Origin: an uncultured Pirellulaceae bacterium
GTDB taxonomy: Bacteria > Planctomycetota > Planctomycetia > Pirellulales > Pirellulaceae
Assembly: GCA_937981585.1 (NCBI GenBank)
Contig: CALJOA010000064.1
Span: 1-64,000 of the forward strand
Direction of reading: 5' to 3'
DNA length: 64,000 nt
Below, one piece after another: positions 8,861-17,664 of this stretch. The position numbers were made by a program, and so were the translations under genes. The first letter of the stretch is position 1. Each line of letters opens with the position of its first letter. The notes beneath the pieces were generated by a model, which saw only the letters and a list, made by a program, of their open reading frames with translations, searched no databases and was not told the DNA's origin.

Positions 8861-10648
8861 ATGCCAATCGTCGTACAGAAATTCGGCGGCACCAGCGTTG
8901 CCGACAGTCAGAAGATCCTTGCGGCGGCTCGTAAAGCCGTTCGTGCCCAGCAGCAGGGCAATCAAGTCGTCATGGTTGTTAGCGCGATGGGCAAGAACAC
9001 CGACACGTTGATTTCCCTAGCCAATGAAATCAATGATCGTCCGCCGGCGCGTGAAATGGACATGTTGCTTTCGACTGGCGAACAGGTAAGCGTTGCCTTG
9101 ATGGCGATGGCGATCGACTCTCTGGGCTACAAGGCAACCAGTTTGACTGGTGCTCAGATTGGAATCAAAACAGACAGCTCCCACACCAAAGCCCGAATTC
9201 AATCAATCTCAACCGATCGGATTAAGGCGTTGTTAGACGATGGCAACATTGTGATTGCCGCCGGTTTTCAAGGCATCGACAAGAACTCAAATATCACGAC
9301 GTTGGGTCGCGGCGGTAGTGACACAACCGCTGTTTCTCTGGCAGCGGTTCTGGAAGCCGATCAGTGCGAAATTTACACTGACGTTGATGGGATCTATACG
9401 ACTGATCCGAGGATTTTGCCCGAGGCATGTCTTGTGCGGCAGGTCAGCTATGACGAAATGCTTGAGCTTGCCAGTCTCGGTGCAGGCGTGATGCACAGTC
9501 GCTCGGTTGAGTTTGGAAAGAAGTTCAATGTTCCGATTCACGTGCGTTCCAGTCTCAGCGACGTTCCCGGTTCGATCATTGCCGATAACGCAGAGACATC
9601 CGGATTGGCAGTCAGTGGCGCCGCGTTAACCAAGGACGAAGCGTTGATTTGTGTCCTCGACGTTCCCGACGTTCCTGGAACGATTTTGAGAATTTTCGAG
9701 CCAATTGCCGAAAAGAAAATCACAGTTGATATGATCGTGCAAAATGTTGCCGACGATGGCACGACGACGATCAGTTTTACCGTTCCGCGCCAAGAAGCCG
9801 ACGAAGCGATCGAATCAGTCAAAGAGTCGATTGGTGAGCTGGGCGGAAAACTCGGGTTAGTCGACCGTGACGTTTCCAAAGTCTCGGTGGTGGGGCTTGG
9901 GATGGCCGAGCAAACTGGAGTCGCGAATCGCATGTTCAAGACGCTTGCCGATGCAGATGTCAACATGGAGATCATCACGACCAGTGAGATCAAGATTTCT
10001 GCTTTGGTCAAGCGTGACAAGTCATTGACGGCGCTTCGCGGCGTTCACTCCGAATTCGGTTTGGACAAGATCGTGGCGTCCGATGCGCCTCAAGTTCCAG
10101 ATCGGGACAAGAGCGCGGGCCCCTCGATGGCTGAAGTCATTCAAAGTTTGAATGATGAAATGGGTATGGAAGCATTGATAATCGATGACATTTCGCTTGA
10201 CCAAACCCAATCGCGAATCACTGTCTCCAAGATCCCCAATCGCCCTGGCGCGGCAGCCCAACTGTTTGATCGCGTCGCGGCTTCAGGCGTTTTCGTGGAC
10301 ATGATCGTCCAAAGCTATGCCAGCGGTCAGCTCGCAGACATTACATTTACGATGCCTCGCGATCAATTCGATGACGCTTTAAAAGTCGCAGAAGAAGTCT
10401 GCAAGGAGTTTCGGGCTCAACGAGTTGAATCAAAACGTTCGATCGCCAAGCTCAGTGTCTCGGGGGTCGGGCTTCGCAGCCACACCGGCGTCGCGATCGG
10501 CGTGTTCAAGGCGCTCGCCGAAGCGAAGATCAATGTCGAGGCACTCAACACAAGCGAAGTGCTTGTCAACGTTGTCGTCGATGGAAGCGAAGGCGAAAAA
10601 GGGCTCAAATGTTTGGGAGTTCAGTTTGCCAACTCGATGCGAAGCTAG
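8861..10648 (+). CDS. lysC: Aspartate kinase with four ACT domains
   Basis: Phosphorylates L-aspartate with ATP, the first step to lysine, threonine and methionine. The kinase domain starts with VQKFGGTSVAD and contains a GRGGSDTTAV motif. It is followed by four ACT-like repeats with start motifs LDVPDVPGT, VVGLGMAEQTGV, SKIPNRPGAA and SGVGLRSHTGV (about residues 265, 345, 445 and 525). Two ACT domains are usual; four arise from duplication of the regulatory pair and are known in cyanobacterial and planctomycete enzymes. A TTG at 8762 is in frame, but ATG at 8861 starts at the conserved MPIVVQKFGG, giving 595 residues. The duplicated ACT region suggests more complex feedback by lysine and threonine; the sequence alone does not tell which ligands bind. 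Confidence 0.95.
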   Translation: MPIVVQKFGGTSVADSQKILAAARKAVRAQQQGNQVVMVVSAMGKNTDTLISLANEINDRPPAREMDMLLSTGEQVSVALMAMAIDSLGYKATSLTGAQIGIKTDSSHTKARIQSISTDRIKALLDDGNIVIAAGFQGIDKNSNITTLGRGGSDTTAVSLAAVLEADQCEIYTDVDGIYTTDPRILPEACLVRQVSYDEMLELASLGAGVMHSRSVEFGKKFNVPIHVRSSLSDVPGSIIADNAETSGLAVSGAALTKDEALICVLDVPDVPGTILRIFEPIAEKKITVDMIVQNVADDGTTTISFTVPRQEADEAIESVKESIGELGGKLGLVDRDVSKVSVVGLGMAEQTGVANRMFKTLADADVNMEIITTSEIKISALVKRDKSLTALRGVHSEFGLDKIVASDAPQVPDRDKSAGPSMAEVIQSLNDEMGMEALIIDDISLDQTQSRITVSKIPNRPGAAAQLFDRVAASGVFVDMIVQSYASGQLADITFTMPRDQFDDALKVAEEVCKEFRAQRVESKRSIAKLSVSGVGLRSHTGVAIGVFKALAEAKINVEALNTSEVLVNVVVDGSEGEKGLKCLGVQFANSMRS

Positions 10649-10802
10649 ACACAGATTGCCAAATGTGATCGCTGCGATGATTGGACAGCAATAAGATTTG
10701 GGTAGCCCCGGTTTGTCACGCGCCTAACCGAGACTACACGGTCGCGTTATCAGCGAGCGTGAATACTCAGTAAACGCTCAGTTCCAGTCGTCAAGAACGA
10801 AT

Positions 10803-11651
10803 CTACTCTCGTTCATATAACGGTGATTTCAGTCTTGTGTATCCGACTCGCCGCAGCGAAGAACGGTTTTGCAATTCATCGGGTGCTGAATAGAGTTGTC
10901 GTGATTCGAGTGACCTTCCCAATTTGATAGTTGACCGGGTAGCTGGATTGCGGCCTGATCTGGTGCCGGAGCCAAGACCTGAGTTTGGACTTGAACTTGG
11001 AACCGAGCCACGATTTCGGACTTCTTCGTCCAGCGGTGGGTAGGGAGCGTTGCGATGCTCGGATTGATATCTGGGTGCCGCTTCCCAGATCAACCGCTTC
11101 TGCTGGTGGCCTTTCCAATCAACGAACTCCAGCAAGCCGTCTTTCTCGAGCTCGGCTCCATACTGAGCGTTGTGATACTCCTCAGATGACTTATGAACTT
11201 GGTCGAAAATCTGATTGGAATAACCAAGCCGATCTCCAAACGTGCTTTGATTCGGGCCGCTGCGGGACTCGTCGATGTGAGGCGGCACATGAAAATCGTT
11301 GTACGGGCGACGGTAATAGTACATCTGCGTTGCCTGATACGGGAAATGCAAACCCATGTTTCCCGGCGGTGTTTCCCGATGGCTCAACATCGCTGCGTTG
11401 CGCTTGACGCCTGAGACAAGGGCACCGACCTTGCCGTTGCAGCCTTGACATGGAGCCCTGGCCCCGGCGGCAACCGTGGGGCACGTTTGGCATCCACACT
11501 GCGAAACGTAGTCACTGTGTGACGTGATCAATGATGCTTGTCCAGCGAATTGGCCCTGAGCGATCGAGGGAATTCCGAATGAAATGGCCGCAAGCAAAGC
11601 GACACAAATTCGCTGAACCCAATTTTCAAGAAGAGAGTTCATTTTCATCAT
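10803..11651 (-). CDS. Secreted protein of unknown function, Cys cluster
   Basis: Not recognised. 282 residues with an N-terminal signal peptide (hydrophobic VALLAAISFGIPSIA, cleavage near GQ), then a cysteine-rich patch of form CGCQTC...CQGC at residues ~50-75 that could bind metal or form disulfides. The rest is hydrophilic, low in secondary-structure signal, rich in Arg, Ser, Tyr and Pro, with ARG/SER-rich stretches near the end. It is divergent from the secretin gene cpaC, with 246 bases between them, so it could share regulation with the pilus locus; that is inference only. No plausible ribosome site precedes the ATG at 11651. Confidence 0.6.
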   Translation of the reverse strand: MMKMNSLLENWVQRICVALLAAISFGIPSIAQGQFAGQASLITSHSDYVSQCGCQTCPTVAAGARAPCQGCNGKVGALVSGVKRNAAMLSHRETPPGNMGLHFPYQATQMYYYRRPYNDFHVPPHIDESRSGPNQSTFGDRLGYSNQIFDQVHKSSEEYHNAQYGAELEKDGLLEFVDWKGHQQKRLIWEAAPRYQSEHRNAPYPPLDEEVRNRGSVPSSSPNSGLGSGTRSGRNPATRSTIKLGRSLESRQLYSAPDELQNRSSLRRVGYTRLKSPLYERE

Positions 11652-11897
11652 GTCGGATTTATCGGTAGTCTGGGCTGTTTCGTGTCGGCTAAATCACGAC
11701 ACTCGCCAGAAACTCAAAACGCGGTTTTTTGTTTGTTAGCCGTGGTGATCTGCAGAATTTATTCGGGCTCTTGTCCCGCCTGATTGCTAGCAATGAATCA
11801 CTTTCAGCCATAACGTTGCGATAATCACTCTCAGTGATGAGTTCGTTTGGATGAGTTCTTTAATAGCGAGTAAAAAATTAGGGGATCTGGTCTAGCG
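11652..11897. other. Divergent intergenic region before the pilus locus
   Basis: It separates the minus-strand secreted protein and the plus-strand secretin gene and should contain both promoters. There is no clear -35/-10 pair that I can defend, and no ribosome site close to the GTG at 11898. Confidence 0.4.
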
Positions 11898-13766
11898 GTG
11901 AAGCGGACATTTCGGCAGACTCCGCCTCCTCATCGACCCTCTACTCCACACGGTGTTGCTTTGGTCAGGCGCTCTTTAATTCAGTTTCATCTCAATATTA
12001 GTACCAACAATTTGTGGGGGAGTCTCGGTTTGCGCTTTGCCGTTTTGATTCTTTTGATTTTCGCGTCTGAGATCTCGGAAAATCATTTGGCATGCGCACA
12101 GAACAGTCAACCGCCTCCACGCCCTACAACGCAAATTAGCTCGCGCCCAGCGTCTTCTGCAAAACGACTGGTTGGCCAACCTGCCAAGCCGCATGCGGCA
12201 ACGAAGGAATTGGCTTTGATTCGGGAAATCATCGAGCCCGAAATTTTGATGAACATCGAGCCGACCCAATCCAAAATTATTCGTACCAACTATCCGATCG
12301 TTCGATCTGCAATCAGTGATCCTGGAGTCGTGGACATTCAAACATTCGGCTCCAACGAATTTGAAATCATCGGCAAGGGGATCGGCGAAACGTCATTGAC
12401 GTTTTGGTATGAGCTTCCCAACGGTCAAATCGACTACCTGCGATATCTCGTAGAAGTCAACGACGAAGGCCAAAAGCAGAAGAGAAAAGAGCGGCGATAC
12501 TTGAAACTGCAATCTCGAATCAACGAGATGTTTCCCAACAGCCAGGTCTTCCTGGTCCCGATCGAAGACAAAGTGATCGTTCGCGGGCAGGCTCGTGATT
12601 CCAAAGAAGCTGCGGATATTATGCAGATGCTTGGACAGTTCGCGGGCGGTGGTCGAGGTGGTGCTGGCGGTGGAGGTGGTGGGCAATACCTGTACGGTGG
12701 CACGCGAAACGGTGGAAATCAATATTGGCTTAACGACATCCAATCGACTCGCGCAGACGGACGCGACAGGCAAAACGGAAATTTCGAAGACGATGACTAC
12801 GAGGACATAAACCCACAGGACTTCATCAATCTTCTCGAAGTACCTGGTGTTCAACAAGTGATGTTGAAAGTCAGGATCGCAGAACTAGTGCGCAACTCAA
12901 ACCGATCCGTTGGCGCCGACATTTCGACTTTGTTCGACTCGGGATCATTTAGTCACCTGCTCTCAGGAGGAGGCGGTAATGTTTCGGCGATACTCAGTGA
13001 CGGAGACGTGCAGTTCTTTCTGACTGCTGTGGGAACCCATGGATATGGCAAGATCCTTGCTGAGCCAACTTTGATTACGATCAGCGGTAAGTCTGCACGG
13101 TTTCAAGCAGGCGGCGAGTTTGCAGTTCCAACAACCGTTGGAGTCGGTGGCGTTGGCGGGATTGCGACGACGTTCCGTGGTTTTGGAACCGAGTTGGAAT
13201 TCACGCCTGTCGTGGTCGACAAAGACTTGATTCGGTTGCAGGTTTCGCCATCATTCAGCACGCTTAACAATGACGCTTCGGTTGCCGGGATACCCGGACT
13301 TAACCGCCGCTCGGTCGATACAACGGTCGACTTGCGAGAAGGCCAATGGCTCGCCGTGGCAGGTTTGATTCAAGACGAACAGGGCGGACAGAAAACGCGA
13401 ACGCCTTACATCGGCGATCTTCCATTCATCGGCGGCTTGTTTTCACATCGGGACACGTCGAGATTCGAAACCGAACTGATTGTCCTTGTCAGCCCAGAGT
13501 TAATCCACCCCATGGAGAGAGAACAGGTCCCGCTATTGTTACCGGGCATGGAAGTCACCGATCCCACCGATGACGATTTTTTCCTCCGACGCCAAACGGA
13601 AGGCTACCGCGGTTTCGATCATCGCAGCACATTGTGGACTGAGATGCAGTCGCACAATCGAGGAATCATCGAATCGCAATTCCTTGATGAGGTCACTTCA
13701 GGAACAAGACGTCAAATGCAAGTCCAGCGGTCCTACATTTCCGGACCATGCGGTTTTTCGGACTAA
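11898..13766 (+). CDS. cpaC: Tad pilus secretin CpaC/RcpA family
   Basis: Forms the outer-membrane gated ring through which the Flp/Tad pilus exits. Seen: a long N-terminal leader with a hydrophobic core (residues ~45-60) ending ACAQ; the CpaC N-terminal domain (about 105-185, EILMNIEPTQSKII); a BON-like segment (about 200-245); a glycine-rich linker (about 248-265); and the secretin core (about 320-540) with TRTPYIGDLPFIGGLFS, the VxGxLP-type pore motif. 622 residues is within the family range. GTG at 11898 is the first usable start and there is no internal Met before the mature region. It is followed six bases later by the CpaD-like lipoprotein gene, and then tadD. Confidence 0.9.
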   Translation: MKRTFRQTPPPHRPSTPHGVALVRRSLIQFHLNISTNNLWGSLGLRFAVLILLIFASEISENHLACAQNSQPPPRPTTQISSRPASSAKRLVGQPAKPHAATKELALIREIIEPEILMNIEPTQSKIIRTNYPIVRSAISDPGVVDIQTFGSNEFEIIGKGIGETSLTFWYELPNGQIDYLRYLVEVNDEGQKQKRKERRYLKLQSRINEMFPNSQVFLVPIEDKVIVRGQARDSKEAADIMQMLGQFAGGGRGGAGGGGGGQYLYGGTRNGGNQYWLNDIQSTRADGRDRQNGNFEDDDYEDINPQDFINLLEVPGVQQVMLKVRIAELVRNSNRSVGADISTLFDSGSFSHLLSGGGGNVSAILSDGDVQFFLTAVGTHGYGKILAEPTLITISGKSARFQAGGEFAVPTTVGVGGVGGIATTFRGFGTELEFTPVVVDKDLIRLQVSPSFSTLNNDASVAGIPGLNRRSVDTTVDLREGQWLAVAGLIQDEQGGQKTRTPYIGDLPFIGGLFSHRDTSRFETELIVLVSPELIHPMEREQVPLLLPGMEVTDPTDDDFFLRRQTEGYRGFDHRSTLWTEMQSHNRGIIESQFLDEVTSGTRRQMQVQRSYISGPCGFSD

Positions 13767-13772
13767 CAGAAA

Positions 13773-14516
13773 ATGAATTCAACAATATCTATGACACTAA
13801 GCTCGGGTTACGCAGCATTAAGGTTGAGCGTTGTCTCAATCTGTTTCGCCGCGCTAGCGGTGGGTTGTCGAGTCCAGCCGCCTGGCGGAACGCCAATCCA
13901 ACCGGGCTTGCTGGGCAGTGTTGTTGATGAAGCCAATCGGACGCAGGAAGAAAACGCTGAAGCCGCAAAGTTCATCGTTTACATGCACGAGTTTGAACCT
14001 AACACACCCAATCATGCCCATCTGCTCAATGGCCAGTCTACGATTGTTGGCGAGTTCGAATATCAAACCCAAGACAGAGTTCAAGGGTTTCGCTTGACTC
14101 CTCACGGACAAGACCACGTGCGTCAAATTGCCAGACATTTGATTTCAACTCAACCTCAACAACCCAATCAGAGTTACCTTCCTCATCGCTATGTCGTTAT
14201 CGAACGAAGTGATACCAGCAAGCATTGGAGCACGGTCCACCGGTTTCCGGTCCATTTCAATGACGAGCTTGACGCCGCACGGCGGCAGGTTGTTGTTAAC
14301 GCTTTGACGATGTTAGGTGTTGTTAACGCTTCTCAGATTGTGGTCGTTGCTCCCGCGTTTCCTGAAGGTCTCAACTCAGGAGAAGCCAGCCAAGCATACG
14401 GTCGGGCGTTTAATTACGGCGGCGGTGGACAAAACGGCGGAGGGAACTTTGGTGGCGGATTTGGCGGTGGAGGAGGATTTGGTGGCGGTGGATTTGGTGG
14501 AGGTTTTGGTAATTGA
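13773..14516 (+). CDS. Putative CpaD-like pilus lipoprotein
   Basis: 247-residue predicted lipoprotein: lipobox LAVGC with Cys32. The central part (about 105-205) reads like an OmpA-like or CpaD fold: an LTPHGQDHVRQIA helix, a VVIERS strand, then a long helix DAARRQVVVNALTML and IVVVAPAF. The C-terminal 35 residues are almost all Gly with Phe and Asn. It begins six bases after the secretin stop, so it is very likely co-transcribed. In Caulobacter the lipoprotein CpaD follows CpaC and assists secretin assembly, which supports the role. Sequence similarity to CpaD is not strong enough to be sure; the family call is by position and lipobox. The glycine tail is unusual for CpaD. Confidence 0.55.
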   Translation: MNSTISMTLSSGYAALRLSVVSICFAALAVGCRVQPPGGTPIQPGLLGSVVDEANRTQEENAEAAKFIVYMHEFEPNTPNHAHLLNGQSTIVGEFEYQTQDRVQGFRLTPHGQDHVRQIARHLISTQPQQPNQSYLPHRYVVIERSDTSKHWSTVHRFPVHFNDELDAARRQVVVNALTMLGVVNASQIVVVAPAFPEGLNSGEASQAYGRAFNYGGGGQNGGGNFGGGFGGGGGFGGGGFGGGFGN

Positions 14517-14553
14517 CGTTCTTCGCATCTCTGACTTTACCAATTAGAAGACA

Positions 14554-15630
14554 ATGAATACCCGAATTGCAAAACTAGCTTTAGCAACAATTGCCCTGGT
14601 GGCGTTTGTGTCGGGTTGCGCTTCGGTCTCACATCCACTTGCTGGCAGGAAGGCGCTTCCTGTTAAACCCGATTCAAACTCGCTTGAAATTCAGTTTGGG
14701 ATGGCCAGACTGCTTGAAAGAAACGGAAAGCTCGAAGACGCACGAAACGCCTACTTGAATATTCTTGCCAATGGTCCGCACACTCCATCGCTTCACCGAC
14801 TGGGCGTGACTGCCGTTCGGCAAAATCGTCTCGACGCTGGTTTGCAGCATATGTCCAAAGCAATCGCCGCCGGAGCTCCGACGGCTGAGCTTTTAGGAGA
14901 CTACGGGTACGCTCAGCTTTTGGCTGGCGAATTGGAAGAAGCAGAAACAACGCTTAAAAAAGCAGTCACACTTGACCCCAGCCAAAAAAGAAACGTCAAC
15001 AATTTGGCGATCGTAGTTGGAAAGCAGAATCGGCTCAACGAATCGTTTCAACTGTTTCGCCAAGCCAATCCTGAAGCCGAGGCGATTGCCAACCTAGCGT
15101 TCATCCAAGCCCAATCGGAAGACCTTTCAAGGGCGAGGTTGAACTACAACCGTGCTCTGGATCTCGACCCCCAGCTTAAAATCGCGGCCATCGGTCTGAT
15201 GGAAGTCCACAAGCACATCCAAACCGGCGAGGCGGACTTAAATCAATCGATAGAAACAGGCACCCAATCCGCCTTGCCCCAACAAAGAATCGCTCAGGCC
15301 CCACGGACAAAAGCCAAACGGGTTCAATTGGCCAATCGAATTACTGGGTCCAGCCACTACGAAAGTCATGACCGAGTTCTCGCCAAAATGAAACGTCCGA
15401 TCCAACTACCCGATCGAGATCCTGCCAAACCTAAACCGCAGACAGTAAATCAAAGCATGGCGTCCACCAATGGACGGCGTGGGATTTTCCAGCCTCGCCC
15501 ATTGAGCCCGCCTAACGCGATTCAAACCGTCGCGCAGGTTTCTTACCAAGAACCGATCCAAGAAGATTCGGTCTCAGAGATGCCAGTCAACAGCCAAGAG
15601 ATAATCAATCACCCGCCACCGGGCAGCTAA
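14554..15630 (+). CDS. tadD: TPR lipoprotein TadD-like
   Basis: 358 residues with lipobox VSGC (Cys22) and several tetratricopeptide-like helix pairs between residues ~45 and 210 (for example ARLLERNGKLEDARNAYLNIL and AQLLAGELEEAETTLKKAV). The last 140 residues are hydrophilic, rich in Pro, Gln and Ser. TadD-type lipoproteins are pilotins or assembly helpers for the Tad secretin, and it follows the CpaD-like gene by 37 bases in the same direction. Start ATG at 14554 follows an AGAAGA ribosome-like site. Good family call from lipobox plus TPRs plus locus. Confidence 0.75.
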   Translation: MNTRIAKLALATIALVAFVSGCASVSHPLAGRKALPVKPDSNSLEIQFGMARLLERNGKLEDARNAYLNILANGPHTPSLHRLGVTAVRQNRLDAGLQHMSKAIAAGAPTAELLGDYGYAQLLAGELEEAETTLKKAVTLDPSQKRNVNNLAIVVGKQNRLNESFQLFRQANPEAEAIANLAFIQAQSEDLSRARLNYNRALDLDPQLKIAAIGLMEVHKHIQTGEADLNQSIETGTQSALPQQRIAQAPRTKAKRVQLANRITGSSHYESHDRVLAKMKRPIQLPDRDPAKPKPQTVNQSMASTNGRRGIFQPRPLSPPNAIQTVAQVSYQEPIQEDSVSEMPVNSQEIINHPPPGS

Positions 15631-15702
15631 CAGGCGGTTCGGCGGTTTACGCTAACCACCACTATTAACGTGGCTATCGCCCGCGTGACAAGCGAACAAT
15701 CG

Positions 15703-15960
15703 CTAGTCAACCAGGCCCTGTAAATCGGCGGCTTGGAAGCTTTGGACCTCGGCCTGAATCACTTCAGATTTAGGCGCTACAGGCGTTTCCATCTTGGTGG
15801 TCTGCTTGATCCGATCCCCCAGCTGTTGAAACTCGCTTTCGACGCTTGATCGGAAAGTGCTTAGTGCAGCCAAAAGTCCCGCCACAACCACGGAGGAAAT
15901 GAGCAGAAGTTCGGTCGTGATAATACCACCGTTACAATCGTTCCAGAGCAATTTTGGCAT
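15703..15960 (-). CDS. Pilin-like small protein, opposite strand
   Basis: 85-residue protein with a type IVb pilin-like N-terminus: short positively charged leader MPKLLWNDCNGG, then IITTELLLISSVVVAGLLAAL, a single hydrophobic helix. The mature part is amphipathic and lacks the SYSFNG/GHS block of the plus-strand pilins. ATG at 15960 has an AAAGGAATC ribosome site, which beats an upstream Met at 15978. Glu17 follows Gly11 by six residues (or Gly12 by five). It is divergent from the first pilin gene (191 bases between starts). It could be a minor pilin. Confidence 0.7.
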   Translation of the reverse strand: MPKLLWNDCNGGIITTELLLISSVVVAGLLAALSTFRSSVESEFQQLGDRIKQTTKMETPVAPKSEVIQAEVQSFQAADLQGLVD

Positions 15961-16151
15961 GTTGATTCCTTTGATCAAGAAAAGTTTGAAAGTAGGAATT
16001 CATGGTGGTTGGAAACCAGTTTTTGTCAATCGGGAAAAAATTTACAGAATTTGAATTTATTCACATCATGCGGGTTAAGGAAACCTACTGTTGCGTAACA
16101 AGTGAACATTTTGTTCGTTACTCTTCAATCACGTTTCTTTTGGATTTCAAA

Positions 16152-16484
16152 ATGAAAAACCCTGCCCAAACACTTTGGAATGATGAAGCTGGTTTCATCG
16201 TTTCTATTGAGTTGATCTTGATCGCTACAATCGCCATTATCGGTTTGATTACCGGAATGACAGCCGTCCGTGACGCTGTTGTTTCTGAGTTGTCAGACGT
16301 TGCTGGTGCTGTTCAAGATCTTAACCAGTGCTACTCATTCAATGGCGTTGTTGGTCACTCTGCAAGCACATGTGGAAGTGATTTCATTGATGCTACTGAT
16401 CACTGCGATGACGCAGATGACATCGCTGGACAAGCCGACAACTGCATTACTTTTGACGGTGCTCCAGAGCAAGAAGGCAGCTAA
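16152..16484 (+). CDS. Flp-type pilin paralog 1
   Basis: 110-residue prepilin-like protein: leader MKNPAQTLWNDEAG, then FIVSIELILIATIAIIGLI, a hydrophobic helix, then TAVRDAVVSELSDVAGAVQDL and a short acidic C-terminal part with four Cys (CYSFNG, TCGSD, HCDDAD, DNCITF). Gly14 is followed by Glu20 (Gly-x5-Glu). ATG at 16152 was chosen because upstream in-frame Mets are not preceded by pilin-like sequence. A strong intrinsic terminator follows, so it is probably transcribed alone. Likely a structural subunit of the adjacent Tad pilus. Confidence 0.85.
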   Translation: MKNPAQTLWNDEAGFIVSIELILIATIAIIGLITGMTAVRDAVVSELSDVAGAVQDLNQCYSFNGVVGHSASTCGSDFIDATDHCDDADDIAGQADNCITFDGAPEQEGS

Positions 16485-16517
16485 GCTGACTTTGGTATAG
16501 TTGGAATTCAACTGGAA

Positions 16518-16550
16518 AAGGCTGGCCTCATTTGAGGTCAGCCTTTTTTG
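16518..16550 (+). terminator. Intrinsic terminator after pilin 1
   Basis: A 13-base stem (16518-16530 pairs with 16533-16545, one G-T mismatch) with a 2-base loop and a run of T ends at 16549. It lies 34 bases after the pilin stop codon. Confidence 0.9.
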
Positions 16551-16883
16551 CGCGCGTTTTCAGAGGCAAAAAGCCCTGATAGATGTGACCTCGTAGCCTC
16601 CGTGGGTTGATCAAAGGGGAGGCATTTCGGAGTTTGCGAGGTGAGACTTGAGAAGAAATTCTGAGTCGGTTTCAATCCAGCCAGTTATTACATTCTCTTT
16701 CCAAACTGGACCAAAAGGGTACTCATCTGCGAAATTTTCACTAGAGCCAAAAACGGCGCGTTATGGTTTCGAGCTTTTCTAATGGGGCCTTCAGTTGTCC
16801 CATCATGTAACTCACACTTGCGACTACGGATTCTTCGCAACAGTGCAACGGATGCACTGGCAATAAATTAAGGATATAAAATC
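16551..16883. other. Intergenic region between pilin 1 and pilin 2
   Basis: 333 bases with no coding feature that I can support. It should hold the promoter of pilin 2, whose AAGGAT ribosome site lies ten bases before ATG 16884. No sigma-54 -24/-12 pair was found by eye. Confidence 0.45.
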
Positions 16884-17210
16884 ATGGAAGTCATCAAGTC
16901 AATTTGGATCGACGAAGCCGGATTCATTGTCTCAATCGAGTTGATTCTCATCGCAACCATCATGGTCATTGGGTTGATCACTGGATTTACCGCCGTTCGT
17001 GACGCGGTCGTCGCGGAACTGTCGGATGTCGGAGGCGCAATTCAAGACCTGAACCAGTCTTACTCTTTCAACGGAGTAACAGGGCACTCCGGGTTTACTC
17101 AGGGAAGTAGCTACCTCGACGCACGCGATTTTTGTGATGTTGCTGAGGATCCTATCAACCAAGCAGACAACTGCATTGTCTTCACGCGGCGCCCAGCGAA
17201 CGAACGCTAG
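16884..17210 (+). CDS. Flp-type pilin paralog 2
   Basis: 108-residue prepilin-like protein. The leader MEVIKSIWIDEAG is followed by FIVSIELILIATIMVIGLI and then TAVRDAVVAELSDVGGAIQDL. The C-terminal half has SYSFNGVTGHSGF and two Cys (FCDVAED and DNCIVF), fewer than the four of pilin 1. Gly13 and Glu19 are six residues apart. Clear ribosome site AAGGAT before ATG. It is nearly identical to pilin 3 (17338), including the tail ending PANER, so the pair arose by recent duplication or is kept alike by gene conversion. Confidence 0.87.
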   Translation: MEVIKSIWIDEAGFIVSIELILIATIMVIGLITGFTAVRDAVVAELSDVGGAIQDLNQSYSFNGVTGHSGFTQGSSYLDARDFCDVAEDPINQADNCIVFTRRPANER

Positions 17211-17337
17211 TCACGTGGAGCAATGGGCCGTTTATCACAAGAGACTTATCAATTGATAGCCTTACCAGACCACTTCTCTTGGGCTGGACAATTTTTTCAC
17301 TTTTAAGCCCCCAAACTCTGCATACAAGGATATAGCC

Positions 17338-17664
17338 ATGCAAGTATCAGTTTTACTTTGGCAGGACGATTCGGGATTCATCGTTTCAATCGAGCTTATT
17401 TTGATAGCGACGATCATGGTTATCGGCTTGATTACCGGCTTCACTGCCGTGCGAGATGCAGTGGTTAGTGAGTTGTCTGACGTCGGTGGAGCCATCCAGG
17501 ATCTGACTCAGTCATACTCGTTCAACGGAGTAACCGGTCACTCGGGGTTCACCCAAGGCAGTAGCTACCTCGACGCACGGGATTTTTGTGACGCTTTCGA
17601 GGACCCAATCAGCCAAGCCGACAATTGCATCCTGTTCAATCGGGCTCCAGCGAACGAGCGATAG
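17338..17664 (+). CDS. Flp-type pilin paralog 3
   Basis: 108-residue prepilin-like protein with leader MQVSVLLWQDDSG, hydrophobic FIVSIELILIATIMVIGLI and C-terminal SYSFNGVTGHSGF, FCDAFED, DNCILF, PANER. From the cleavage Gly onward only a handful of residues differ from pilin 2; the leader is more diverged. The AAGGATATAGCC ribosome site is well placed. It is followed by a long palindromic element rather than a gene. Three tandem pilin genes of similar length could give a heteropolymeric fibre or allow switching of the major pilin; this is inference. Confidence 0.87.
   Translation: MQVSVLLWQDDSGFIVSIELILIATIMVIGLITGFTAVRDAVVSELSDVGGAIQDLTQSYSFNGVTGHSGFTQGSSYLDARDFCDAFEDPISQADNCILFNRAPANER

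Noticed and set aside
15636-15690. Possible further copy of the AGCCGTTTT palindrome after tadD
   Set aside because: Only parts of the inner arms (GCTAACCAC, GTGGCTATC) are present; too degenerate to assign with confidence.
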